Assembly (NCBI GenBank): GCA_014728085.1
Contig: WJMF01000153.1
Span: forward strand, 38,988-102,987
Direction: 5' to 3'
Source of the DNA: Candidatus Zhuqueibacterota bacterium
GTDB lineage: Bacteria; Zhuqueibacterota; Zhuqueibacteria; Residuimicrobiales; Oceaniaggregativiventaceae
DNA: 64,000 bases
Shown here: piece after piece, positions 16,770-25,606 of the stretch
Layout: each line of letters opens with the position of its first letter
Numbering within the stretch: position 1 is the first letter of the stretch
Position numbers and translations under genes: made by a program
Notes under the pieces: model-generated
The model's input: only the letters and a program-made list of their open reading frames with translations
Told to the model about the DNA's origin: nothing
The model's database searches: none

Positions 16770-18797
16770 CTATACGACCTGGTTATCACCCGCCTTGCGA
16801 TCATACTCTTCTGCGCCGGGTAACACGATCTGGAATTCAGCGCCCTTTTCGGGTTGAGATTTAACCTGAATTTTACCTCTGTGTTTTTGAACAATGCCAT
16901 ACGCAATGGCCAATCCCAACCCCGTTCCTTTTCCCTGGGGACGTGTGGTAAAGAAGGGATCAAAAATTTTTTTAATCACATCTGCGGTCATGCCCGGTCC
17001 GCTGTCTCTGATGGAAGCGAAAACCTCTCCCTGCCGGTTTTTGGTGGTTAAGGTTAAGGTTCCCTTTCCCTTCATGGCTTCAACAGCATTGAGTATAATA
17101 TTTAAAAACACCTGTTGCATCTGACCAACATCAGCGTACACTTTGGAAATGGACGGATCTAGATCCTTGATGATCTCGATGTGGTGAAACATGGACTGAT
17201 GCACGACCAGCGACAGGGTACTTTTGATGATGTTGTTGAGATCAACCATGGCCACTTTGATACGGGTTTGGCGGGCAAAATCCAGCAATCCCTGTACAAT
17301 CTTTCGGCATCTCTCGGTTTCGTCCCGGATTTGGCTGATATCCTGGAAATAACCATGATTTTTATCCATCTTTTCCAATAAAAGACTGGAATAGAGCAGA
17401 ATACCGCCCAAAGGATTGTTCAATTCATGTGCCACACCCGCTGCAAGCTGCCCCAGTGAGGCCAGCTTTTCCGCCTGAATCAGTTGATCCTGTGTTTTGG
17501 ATAATTGTAAAAGCGAATCGGACAATTCCTCATTTGAATGCAGCAATTCCGCTTTTATGTTCTCTAATTTATCAATCATATAAGGCAGACACATCTCCGC
17601 CTCCGCCAAACCCTGAAAGACGGCAACCGCTTTTTCGCGGCACGTACCATATCCACAGGCCCCACAATTCAATTCATCTTCGGGTGAAAATTTGCCAATA
17701 CGGTGCAGGATTTTTTCAATATCCCGTTCCGTCGGCTCGGCAGCCGAAAGAGCCCGGTCGGAAAAAGAGCGCTGCAGATTTGTTTTGTCATAGCGTGCAT
17801 GATCAGCCGCAGCTTTCTGATGATCGAGATCCTTTTTGATGATATGTAAATAGTTAACAATTTTTTCTTTTCTGGCAAACATGGTAAGTTCATTTACCAT
17901 CTTGGGACCATTGATACAGCCTTTGCAGAACAAAAGGTCGAGAAATTTGGCACTGATATGATGGTCGGTAACCTCGGATAATATCTCCCGGACGCGATCC
18001 TGTCCCTCGGTAATAACGATGTCATTTTCCAGCAAGTCTCCCTGCATCTCTCCTGTTCTCAACAAGCCACCCGAGACAGGAAATATTCTGCCAACATCGG
18101 CTATCGGCCCGGTCGGAAATTTTTCCTTCAGTTTTGATAGTACAATATGTCGCCGCTGAAAAAGCGTATCCAGCTCTTCAAAAGTTAAAACTTCATCGAT
18201 CACCAGCCCTGTATCAGGATCATCTTTTTCATGTTTTTTGGCAATACAGGGTCCGATAAAAACCAACTTCGCCTTCGGATCATATTTTTCCCTGATTGCC
18301 CGCCCCAACGCGACCATTGGGGAAACGATAGGAGCCAGATAGGACATTAGCTCAGGATGGTATTTTTCAATATAATTAACAACAGCAGGACAGGGACTGC
18401 TGATCACAAGATTTTTCTGTTTTTGAAGATATAATTTATAAGCATTGGCCACCAAATCAGCACCAAATGCTACTTCATGAACCTCTGAAAAACCCAGTTC
18501 AATCAAACCGGCAATGATTTGCAGAGGTTTGGCAGAAAAGGCAGCCGGAAAGGAGGGGGCCAGAAGCGCAATCGTTTTTACCGGGGCTCCCAAAAATGCT
18601 TCTGTCTGTTCGACACCATCTTTGATTTGTTTCGCATTTTGAGGACATACCTTAACGCAATATCCGCATGCAATACATCTTTCGGCAATAACATGAGCCT
18701 GCTCGTTCTCCACCCGTATCGCCTTCACCGGGCAATTGCGGATGCAGGAATAGCAGCGTTTACATTTTGTTTCAATTGTTTTTACAATCTGATCCAT
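16770..18797 (-). CDS. Sensor histidine kinase with ferredoxin and [FeFe]-hydrogenase-like domain (copy 1)
   Basis: 675 residues, soluble. In order: two [4Fe-4S] motifs (CKRCYSCIRNCP, CIACGYCVKVCP; about 12-55); an [FeFe]-hydrogenase large-subunit C-terminal-like domain (about 75-330) with ISSPCPAVV, FIGPCIAKK and FCKGCINGP; a single [4Fe-4S] domain NCGACGYGTC (about 380-415); HisKA with AAGVAHELNNPLGG and HATPase with NAVEAMKG and GTGLGLAIAYGI. The first cysteine of the hydrogenase L1 motif (TSCCP) is replaced by proline and L3 is CxxC rather than CxxxC, so H2 catalysis is unlikely; I infer redox or H2 sensing. The start is ATG 18797 (TTG 18803 possible). A close paralogue lies at 19319-21274. 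Confidence 0.87.
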   Translation of the reverse strand: MDQIVKTIETKCKRCYSCIRNCPVKAIRVENEQAHVIAERCIACGYCVKVCPQNAKQIKDGVEQTEAFLGAPVKTIALLAPSFPAAFSAKPLQIIAGLIELGFSEVHEVAFGADLVANAYKLYLQKQKNLVISSPCPAVVNYIEKYHPELMSYLAPIVSPMVALGRAIREKYDPKAKLVFIGPCIAKKHEKDDPDTGLVIDEVLTFEELDTLFQRRHIVLSKLKEKFPTGPIADVGRIFPVSGGLLRTGEMQGDLLENDIVITEGQDRVREILSEVTDHHISAKFLDLLFCKGCINGPKMVNELTMFARKEKIVNYLHIIKKDLDHQKAAADHARYDKTNLQRSFSDRALSAAEPTERDIEKILHRIGKFSPEDELNCGACGYGTCREKAVAVFQGLAEAEMCLPYMIDKLENIKAELLHSNEELSDSLLQLSKTQDQLIQAEKLASLGQLAAGVAHELNNPLGGILLYSSLLLEKMDKNHGYFQDISQIRDETERCRKIVQGLLDFARQTRIKVAMVDLNNIIKSTLSLVVHQSMFHHIEIIKDLDPSISKVYADVGQMQQVFLNIILNAVEAMKGKGTLTLTTKNRQGEVFASIRDSGPGMTADVIKKIFDPFFTTRPQGKGTGLGLAIAYGIVQKHRGKIQVKSQPEKGAEFQIVLPGAEEYDRKAGDNQVV

Positions 18798-18806
18798 ATG
18801 CAATTA

Positions 18807-19298
18807 TCATCGAATGGCCAACAGATAAATCAATACCATAAGCACCATAAAACTTACCAGGGCGGTAATCGCAATGTGCAGGATATGTTTTCTCTCTTTT
18901 TGTAACTTTACATTTTCCCGCTGTAAATCCTGGTGTTCCAAAATATGACTGAGCAAATTGGATAATTTCTCAGGAGGAAATGGTTTACAAATAAAATCAT
19001 AGGCACCATCTTTCATAGATTGTACCGCATTTTCAACTGTTGCAAAAGCTGTCATTATAATGACGGGCAATTCCCTGTTTTTTTCCTTTAATTTCTTGAG
19101 CAAGGTAACGCCATCCATTCCCGGCATTTTAATATCGACAACAGCAACGACAGGCTGTTCGGTATCATACTTTTTCAACGCTTCCATACCATTTTCCGCC
19201 GTTATGACGGAAAATCCGTCACTTTCCAGCCACTCCGACAAAGAGTCACGTATAATTTCCTCATCATCTACAAGTAAAACTTTACTTTTAAAAGCCAT
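18807..19298 (-). CDS. Response regulator receiver with C-terminal transmembrane helix
   Basis: 163 residues. Canonical receiver (about 1-120): LLVDDEEIIRDSL, phospho-acceptor in VAVVDIKMPGMDG, MTAFATVENA, FICKPF. A short coiled coil (about 122-142) then leads into a single strongly hydrophobic helix (ALVSFMVLMVLIYLLAI) at the very C-terminus. No DNA-binding domain. A receiver tethered to the membrane by its own tail is unusual. The start is taken as ATG 19298 because AAGGAGG sits 9 bases upstream; an earlier ATG at 19319 overlaps the upstream gene. It lies between the two [FeFe]-like sensor kinases and is likely their partner. Confidence 0.85.
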   Translation of the reverse strand: MAFKSKVLLVDDEEIIRDSLSEWLESDGFSVITAENGMEALKKYDTEQPVVAVVDIKMPGMDGVTLLKKLKEKNRELPVIIMTAFATVENAVQSMKDGAYDFICKPFPPEKLSNLLSHILEHQDLQRENVKLQKERKHILHIAITALVSFMVLMVLIYLLAIR

Positions 19299-19318
19299 AA
19301 GGCTATATCCTCCTTGCA

Positions 19319-21274
19319 TTATCGGTCATGAAATTCTGGAATTTTAAGAATAAAACACGTTCCTTTTCCGACTTGCGACTTTACTTCAATATCACCGTCA
19401 TGCATCAGAATGATGCTATATGCCGTAGATAAGCCCAGGCCGATGTTTGAATCATGGTCTCTGGTCGTAAAAAAGGGTTCGAAAATTTTATCCTTGTGCT
19501 CCGGTGAAATGCCGACACCCGTATCCTCTATTTGGATCTGAACAAATCCCGTATCGGCAACCTTTTTAACCCGAAAAATAATGGAACCACCATTCGGCAT
19601 GGCTTGAGCAGAGTTTATGATCATATTGATCAAAATCTGCTGTAACTGGGTAAAATCCGCTTTGATATAAAGATCCTGATTCGGAAACTCCTTTTCAATT
19701 TTAATATTTTGCAACGAAACCTGATGTGAAACGATGAAAAGAGTTTTCTCAATTATCGCTATTGCAGAGACCTTTTGAATCTGTGGCTCGGCCGGTTTGG
19801 CAAAATCCAGCAATCCCTTGACAAATTCGGATACTCTCGTGGTCTCTTTTTCCATTGTGACGAGATATTTTTTGAATCTTTCCAAATCAAGGGTATCAGA
19901 ATCGATCAGCTTTTGCATAAATTTGAGATAATTTAAAACGCCGCTTAACGGATTATTGATCTCATGGGCAATATTGGCGGCCATCTTACCCATCGTGGCG
20001 AGCTGTGCTGATCTGACCACCCGCTGCTGGGCATTCATAAGCTCTTTGTTTACCTTTTCCAGCCTCTCGATGAGGTAGGGAAAACACATTTCAACTTCTG
20101 CTATGCCCTGGTAAACAGCGATCGCCTTTTCCCGACAGGTGGAATAGCCACAGGCACCACAATTGAGCTCATCTTCAGGTTTAAATTTATTGATTTGGGC
20201 AAATATCTTTTGAATTTCCTCTTCACTTGGCTGTTCCGCGGATATTGCTTCCACCTCATAATCTCGCTGTAAGGAAACTTTATAGACAGAAGGTTTACCG
20301 GGAGGGTCCACCTGCAAATATTTTTTGACAAAATTGATGATAATATCCTTACGGGTAAAAACCGATAAATCATTTACCATGCCGGGGCCGTTGATACACC
20401 CCTCGCAAAAGAGGAGATCAAAAAAATGTTCCTCCAGTTCTCCTTCCTGCAATCGCTGCAGGATATTTAAGACCCGTTCACTTCCCTCAGTGACAATAAT
20501 ATCATTTTGCAGCACATCTTTTTCCAGGCCGGCAGCTCGCAAAAGCCCGCCGGAAATCGGAAAAATCGCTCCCAACCGGGGCCGGGGATCGTCAAATTGT
20601 CTCTCCAAAGAGTCATTGATCGCGATCTGTTGATCATCAAATATCTGATAAAGCTCTTCAAAGGTTAAGACCTGATCGATCAGGTCTTTCACATTTCTGT
20701 CGTCTTTTTCCTTCTTTTTTGCAATGCATGGGCCGATAAATACGACCCTGGCATTTTTGTCGTAGAAGGAACGAACGATTTTGGCAGTGGCGATCATGGG
20801 AGAGACCAGCGGAGCCAGATATGGCAAAAGATCGGGATGATATTTTTCTATAAAGTAGACCACTGCCGGACAGGGTGTAGAGATGACCGGTTTCTTTTCT
20901 ATAGCCAGCTCTGCGTATTTAGCGGCCAATGCATCAGCACCAACAGCGACCTGCACAACGCGGTCGAATCCCAGCCGATGCAACGCGCCAACCACCCGTA
21001 ATGGATTCTGATCGTGAAAAGCAGCTGGAAAAGAGGGCGCCAGCAGGGCAATAGTGTTCTCCCTGGAAGAAAGATAATCCAGGGTTTCCCGAACACCGCT
21101 TTCAATTTTTTTGGCTTTTTGAGTACAAACCCGGACACAATTGCCACAACCGATACACCTCTCTTCGATCACCATGGCCTGACCTTGTTCGATACGAATC
21201 GCTTTCGAAGGACAATGCCTGACACATGCATAACACCGTCTGCAACGATCTTTTATGGTCTCAACCACTGCCAT
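19319..21274 (-). CDS. Sensor histidine kinase with ferredoxin and [FeFe]-hydrogenase-like domain (copy 2)
   Basis: 651 residues with the same domain order as its neighbour: two ferredoxin motifs (CRRCYACVRHCP, CIGCGNCVRVCT), an [FeFe]-hydrogenase-like domain with ISTPCPAVV, FIGPCIAKKKEK and FCEGCINGPG, the NCGACGYSTC iron-sulfur domain, then HisKA (ANIAHEINNPLSG) and HATPase (NMIINSAQAMPNGG, DTGVGI, IGLGLSTAYSI). The same proline substitution in L1 and the CxxC form of L3 are present. A soluble kinase that probably reads redox state or hydrogen. It starts 130 bases after the hydrogenase operon, so it may sense that enzyme's activity. Confidence 0.87.
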   Translation of the reverse strand: MAVVETIKDRCRRCYACVRHCPSKAIRIEQGQAMVIEERCIGCGNCVRVCTQKAKKIESGVRETLDYLSSRENTIALLAPSFPAAFHDQNPLRVVGALHRLGFDRVVQVAVGADALAAKYAELAIEKKPVISTPCPAVVYFIEKYHPDLLPYLAPLVSPMIATAKIVRSFYDKNARVVFIGPCIAKKKEKDDRNVKDLIDQVLTFEELYQIFDDQQIAINDSLERQFDDPRPRLGAIFPISGGLLRAAGLEKDVLQNDIIVTEGSERVLNILQRLQEGELEEHFFDLLFCEGCINGPGMVNDLSVFTRKDIIINFVKKYLQVDPPGKPSVYKVSLQRDYEVEAISAEQPSEEEIQKIFAQINKFKPEDELNCGACGYSTCREKAIAVYQGIAEVEMCFPYLIERLEKVNKELMNAQQRVVRSAQLATMGKMAANIAHEINNPLSGVLNYLKFMQKLIDSDTLDLERFKKYLVTMEKETTRVSEFVKGLLDFAKPAEPQIQKVSAIAIIEKTLFIVSHQVSLQNIKIEKEFPNQDLYIKADFTQLQQILINMIINSAQAMPNGGSIIFRVKKVADTGFVQIQIEDTGVGISPEHKDKIFEPFFTTRDHDSNIGLGLSTAYSIILMHDGDIEVKSQVGKGTCFILKIPEFHDR

Positions 21275-21403
21275 TTTAAAACCAGTTTATTATAAAAAAA
21301 AACGAGCCCTGCAATATCCGGCTGCAAATCGTGTTTGCAATATACGAGATGGGATAATGCAGAGCTTGGGCCACCTGAAACTGATGAATTAAAAAAGATA
21401 CTC

Positions 21404-21907
21404 TCAATGTTCTTTGGGCAATATCATCGGCTCGTCAAGTTCCTGAAACTCGGGAAAGTCACTCTTGACTTTTTTGCTTACTTTTTTGGGCAACAAACCC
21501 AATGCAACTCCGACACCATACAAAATAGCTTCTGGTCTGGGTGGGCAACCGGGAACATAATAATCTACTGGTATCGCCTTGTCCACTGCACCGTACATGT
21601 TATAGCTGTCAAAAAAAACATCGCCACCACAGGCACAGGAGCCGATCGCAAATACCAGTTTGGGATTCGGCGTGGCATTGTAAAGCCGTTTAACAGCCGG
21701 AGCAATTTGCCGGCTTACGCCTCCGGTTACCAGGAGTACATCGGCATGGCGCGGTGAACCTACCAGCTTGATACCAAAACGCTCTGCATCATAATAAGGT
21801 GTGAGTACATTGATAATTTCAATATCACAGCCGTTACAGGCGGCACAGTTTGTATGATAAACCCAAAGTGCTTTGGGAAAGGCCTTTTTACATAGTTTTT
21901 TTAACAT
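21404..21907 (-). CDS. hyfI: Group 4 [NiFe] hydrogenase small subunit (HyfI/HycG, NuoB-like)
   Basis: 167 residues. It binds one [4Fe-4S] cluster and passes electrons to the [NiFe] site. Cluster cysteines: NCAACNGCDIEI (two used), GSCACGGD and VPGCPPRPEA. No signal peptide, so it faces the cytoplasm, as in complex-I-like hydrogenases. ATG 21907 has GAGGAAG at ideal spacing; ATG 21919 is an alternative. Last gene of the twelve-gene hydrogenase operon, 11-23 bases after hyfF. Confidence 0.92.
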   Translation of the reverse strand: MLKKLCKKAFPKALWVYHTNCAACNGCDIEIINVLTPYYDAERFGIKLVGSPRHADVLLVTGGVSRQIAPAVKRLYNATPNPKLVFAIGSCACGGDVFFDSYNMYGAVDKAIPVDYYVPGCPPRPEAILYGVGVALGLLPKKVSKKVKSDFPEFQELDEPMILPKEH

Positions 21908-21930
21908 AATCTTCCTCATTACCTTTCAGA

Positions 21931-23457
21931 TTATACACTACCGAGAGACCAGATAGATAAAACAGCTCTGGTTGCATTGTCCAGAATGGGATACAGGATT
22001 TGCGGATAGACGCCGATCAATATACACAAAAGAGCCAGTAGAACGATACTGAAATACATTAAGAAAGGAACTTCTTTTAGTTCGCCGTTTTCAAGATCGT
22101 TTATCGCTTTTGACGGGGCGCGCCAGAAAACCCGATAAGCCGCTGAGACCAGACAGGCAAGCGTCAGCAGACCGGTAAGAATCGAAATAACCATCGCCCA
22201 ATAAATACCCTGCTCACCAACAGCGAAAAAAAGTGTAAATTTACTCATAAATCCATTAAAAGGCGGTAACCCGCCAATGGCAAGGGCGCCGACGACGAAA
22301 CAGAATGCGGTTATTGGCATTTTCTTCGCCAGCCCTCCCAACTGGGAAATTTTACGCAGCCCCCCGGTAGCATACATGATCGCGCCCACACTCATAAAGA
22401 GCAATCCTTTTATCAATGTATGGTTGACCAGGTGAAAGAGACCGCCGTAAATTCCCAGATAGGTGCCAAGACCGAGACCTTCAAAGACATAGGCAATCTG
22501 ACTAACACTTGAATACGCCAGCATTCGCTTCAGATCATCCTGCACCAGAGCCAGAAAGATACCGATGAGCATACTCGCTGAACTGAGAATAGCAATAAAA
22601 ATAACGATGGAATTATAGGTCGGAGCGAAAATAGTCACGGTTCGGGCCAGCGCATAAGCGCCGATATTAATAATCAAACCGGACAACAGAGCACTGATGG
22701 GTGAGGGCGCTTCAGAGTGAGCATCAGGCAGCCAGGCATGAAACGGTACAAGGCCCGCCTTGGTGGCAAAACCGACCGTCATAAAAGCGACACCCAACAA
22801 AGCGATATTTTTCGGTATGAGTTGAGCGATTCGCCCGATTTCGGTAAGCAAAAGCGCGTGGGCTCCCACTTTGAGATGTGGATATGCTGCGGAAAAAATC
22901 AGAACGATACCCAGCAGGGCAAAGGTTATACCGACCACCACCAGTAAGACATATTTGTACCCGGCTTCGAGCGAAGCGCGTTTTCGATAAAAAGCCACCA
23001 ACAAGGCTGTTGCCAGCGTCGTGCCTTCCATCGCCACGTACAACATCACCATATGGTTGGTGCTAACCGTCCAATTCATGGTACCGGTAAAAAGCAAAAT
23101 GAGCGCGTAATAGAGGGTAAGACGCCCGTCGGTAACCAGGCCGAGCTCCCGCTCGTGTTTCATGTAGCGGATGGATTGCAGGGTTATCAGAATAACCATT
23201 CCATCAACAAGCAAAATGATCAATGCGCTCAATCCATCAACAAAAATACCCTGCCCCAATGCGGTTACCGTATTGCCGGCAAAGACAATCGCGGCCAAAC
23301 GAATGGCAACGAAAAATTCCACCACCAGAATGATCAGGGTGGTAATTTCACGTGCATTTTTAAATTTGCTAAAGCCAAACAGGACCGTAAAGATCGCCCC
23401 TAAAATAGGCAATAGGATTAAAATCAATGGTAAAAATGACTGGATGGGTTCTGCCAT
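21931..23457 (-). CDS. hyfF: Hydrogenase-4-type antiporter-like membrane subunit (HyfF-like)
   Basis: 508 residues, about 14 hydrophobic helices, complex-I NuoL/M/N and Mrp antiporter family. Key ion-path residues are present: Glu in MLYVAMEGTTLATAL, Lys in FATKAGLVPFHAWLPDAHSEAP, and Lys/His residues in the second half (VNHTLIKGLLFMSVG). The motif SEAPSPISALLSG fits HyfF. Function: proton or sodium translocation coupled to hydrogenase electron transfer. AAAGAGGT precedes ATG 23457. It is one of three antiporter-like subunits in this operon. Confidence 0.9.
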   Translation of the reverse strand: MAEPIQSFLPLILILLPILGAIFTVLFGFSKFKNAREITTLIILVVEFFVAIRLAAIVFAGNTVTALGQGIFVDGLSALIILLVDGMVILITLQSIRYMKHERELGLVTDGRLTLYYALILLFTGTMNWTVSTNHMVMLYVAMEGTTLATALLVAFYRKRASLEAGYKYVLLVVVGITFALLGIVLIFSAAYPHLKVGAHALLLTEIGRIAQLIPKNIALLGVAFMTVGFATKAGLVPFHAWLPDAHSEAPSPISALLSGLIINIGAYALARTVTIFAPTYNSIVIFIAILSSASMLIGIFLALVQDDLKRMLAYSSVSQIAYVFEGLGLGTYLGIYGGLFHLVNHTLIKGLLFMSVGAIMYATGGLRKISQLGGLAKKMPITAFCFVVGALAIGGLPPFNGFMSKFTLFFAVGEQGIYWAMVISILTGLLTLACLVSAAYRVFWRAPSKAINDLENGELKEVPFLMYFSIVLLALLCILIGVYPQILYPILDNATRAVLSIWSLGSV

Positions 23458-23469
23458 GAGTTTACCTCT

Positions 23470-24135
23470 TTATCTCTTCAATTCAGAGAGCTTGACTGTG
23501 TCTGTTGATCCGAATACTTGATAAATATTTGAACTAAGAAATAGCAGCAAAAACACTACAGCCACAACATTTGTGAGAATGCCGATCATTGTTGTTTCGC
23601 GCAGAGTCGGTGTCAAAGCAAGAAGAACAAGATGTACACCATTTTCCAAAAGCGCCAATCCGATTACTGTTTTGACTGCATCCCGCCGGGTCAGCAGGGT
23701 CCAGATACCCAATGCAAAAATAGTAAAAGCACCGGCAAGCAGACTGCGGACTGGCTCCTGCATGGCTGCTTCCGTTGGTGCCAGTAAAAAAAGATATTTT
23801 TTGAATAAATAAAAGAAAACAACCAAAATAATCGATACCAGGGTTAGAGAGATTCCAAATCCGATAATTGGACGATGTTCAACGGGAGGCAAAATTCTTA
23901 CAAACCTGAGAATCATATAGGGGAGAACAACGACCTTGGTAATAAAGCAGGTAATGGCCCAAAGATAAAGGCTTGGGTTATCCTTTATATAGGCATAGCT
24001 GATGATGATTGCACATAAAAAGATCGAATGCAGCATATAGGCCAATGCAGTGTTTTTTAAATTCCGTATCTCTGCGGCGGCAATCGAGGCAATTAATATC
24101 GCCAGGGTCAGTGTGACCAGCGTTTGTTCTGTCAT
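23470..24135 (-). CDS. hyfE: Hydrogenase-4 membrane subunit HyfE-like
   Basis: 221 residues with about 6 hydrophobic helices. The second half (VIGLALLENGVHLVLLAL) resembles the NuoK/MrpC fold with its conserved glutamate, which is how HyfE proteins are built. It forms part of the membrane arm. The start ATG 24135 overlaps the upstream gene's TGA (ATGA), indicating translational coupling. Its place between hyfH and hyfF matches hydrogenase-4 gene sets. Confidence 0.87.
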   Translation of the reverse strand: MTEQTLVTLTLAILIASIAAAEIRNLKNTALAYMLHSIFLCAIIISYAYIKDNPSLYLWAITCFITKVVVLPYMILRFVRILPPVEHRPIIGFGISLTLVSIILVVFFYLFKKYLFLLAPTEAAMQEPVRSLLAGAFTIFALGIWTLLTRRDAVKTVIGLALLENGVHLVLLALTPTLRETTMIGILTNVVAVVFLLLFLSSNIYQVFGSTDTVKLSELKR

Positions 24136-24629
24136 TTTTTATCCTCCTCCCTCTGCGGTGGTGCTCCGGAAGGCATACAATCTCCCAAAAAATTACGCCC
24201 CTGCCGCAGACGCCTGGTCGGAATTTTATCGATACTATTCTCGATTTCAAAACAACGGCCACAGCGAGCGCAGGTCGCCATATAGAGATCCTGTTCAATG
24301 TACAAATCGGTTTTATCATTGGTTGAGGTTTCAAATTCAATCGTCATATTTATTGCTTCTTCCGGACAAACCTCCTCGCAGCGGCCGCAATATGTACAGC
24401 GATCGAGGATAAATTCCATACGGGTTTGGTCGCCGTCATCATAAAACCGGATCAGCCGGGAAGGACATACATTGGCACAGCCACCGCAGCCGATACATTT
24501 GGTTTCATCAATGTCCAGTTTGCCGCGAAACCCCTCCGGAATTTCAGCGCCGTTACCAAACGGATAAGGAAGCGTAACCCGCAAATTCGAGAAACAAATT
24601 GCCGCTTCTTTGATTTTAGATTTGAACAT
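24132..24629 (-). CDS. hyfH: Hydrogenase iron-sulfur subunit (HyfH/HycF, NuoI-like)
   Basis: 165 residues. Two [4Fe-4S] ferredoxin motifs, CIGCGGCANVCP and CTYCGRCEEVCP (about 45-95), as in NuoI. A third cysteine group further on (CARCGRCFEIE) is incomplete for a cluster. It carries electrons between the soluble input subunits and the hydrogenase small subunit. AGAGGATAT precedes ATG 24629. It ends in TGA, overlapping hyfE. Confidence 0.92.
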   Translation of the reverse strand: MFKSKIKEAAICFSNLRVTLPYPFGNGAEIPEGFRGKLDIDETKCIGCGGCANVCPSRLIRFYDDGDQTRMEFILDRCTYCGRCEEVCPEEAINMTIEFETSTNDKTDLYIEQDLYMATCARCGRCFEIENSIDKIPTRRLRQGRNFLGDCMPSGAPPQREEDKK

Positions 24630-24666
24630 TCTATATCCTCTTTAGACTCTAGACTTTTTTTCAAGA

Positions 24667-25581
24667 TCAGGATCCGGCCAAGGCAAAAGCCAATCCAATG
24701 ATGGTGATAAAAATCAGAACAGCAAAATACCTGACCGCCTGGTCAATGCGCAACCGGGGATTAACAACATGAACAACGCCGACAACGACAAGCATCACCA
24801 GGATTTTGACCAGGGTATAGAGAAAATTTACAATAAAAACCTCTGAATGAAACCAGGGTATGAAAATGGAAACAAAAACCGCCGCAAATATGAGCTCTTT
24901 GGCGTAAAACATCCATTTGAACAATGCCAGTTTGGGGCCGCTTTGCTCAACAAAGGGTCCCTCCATAATTTCCTGATCCGCTTCGACAATATCAAAGGGT
25001 AGACGGGCCAGTTGGGCCACAATAGAAATAAAAAGTACAATACCGACAATAACCATCGAAAGCGGGAAGGGGTTGTTCTGAAAATGGGCAATAATGGCAC
25101 CGAACTGAAGCGAGTCGGCGTTGACTGCAGCAACAATCAACGCAATGACAATGACCGGTTCCACCGTTAAAACCATCATCATCTCGCGGGCAGCACCCAA
25201 AACGCCGTATGGGCTCTCGGAGGTCACACCACTGAGCATAATCATTACCGCTGAAAAGGAGAGCATATAAATAAAAACAATAATATCCCCACCTGCATTC
25301 AGCGGCGGAGCAGCAGCTATCGGTGACAAAAGAGCGACCAGCAAAATCGCACCAAAGCCCAGAACAGCGCTATACCGAAAGAAAAAATTGTTCGAAGAAA
25401 CAATTTCCTCCTTACCCAACAATTTGAGTAAATCGAGATAAGGCTGGTATAATGGCGGACCGATTCGTGAATGCACAATCGCAACCAGCTTTCGTATGAT
25501 CCCCTCCAGTAATGGTGAAAGTAAAATCACAAGCAGGAGGTTGAATAAAGCCAATCCCAGATTTTCCATGGACAAACTCAT
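24667..25581 (-). CDS. hyfC: Hydrogenase membrane anchor subunit (HyfC/HycD, NuoH-like)
   Basis: 304 residues, about 8 hydrophobic helices. Signatures of the NuoH/HyfC family: RIGPPLYQPYLDLLKLLGKEE near the N-terminus and RLPFDIVEADQEIMEGPFVE in the middle, which line the quinone-like/ion pathway next to the large subunit. TGGAG precedes ATG 25581. It joins the hydrogenase core to the antiporter-like arm. Length matches HycD (about 307). Confidence 0.93.
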   Translation of the reverse strand: MSLSMENLGLALFNLLLVILLSPLLEGIIRKLVAIVHSRIGPPLYQPYLDLLKLLGKEEIVSSNNFFFRYSAVLGFGAILLVALLSPIAAAPPLNAGGDIIVFIYMLSFSAVMIMLSGVTSESPYGVLGAAREMMMVLTVEPVIVIALIVAAVNADSLQFGAIIAHFQNNPFPLSMVIVGIVLFISIVAQLARLPFDIVEADQEIMEGPFVEQSGPKLALFKWMFYAKELIFAAVFVSIFIPWFHSEVFIVNFLYTLVKILVMLVVVGVVHVVNPRLRIDQAVRYFAVLIFITIIGLAFALAGS

Positions 25582-25606
25582 TATTGCTCCAGACGCTTAT
25601 TTTTTT

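Noticed and set aside
16770..21274. Catalytic [FeFe] hydrogenases
   Set aside because: The proton-transfer Cys of L1 is Pro in both copies, L3 spacing is altered, and both proteins end in histidine-kinase domains, so a sensory role fits better.
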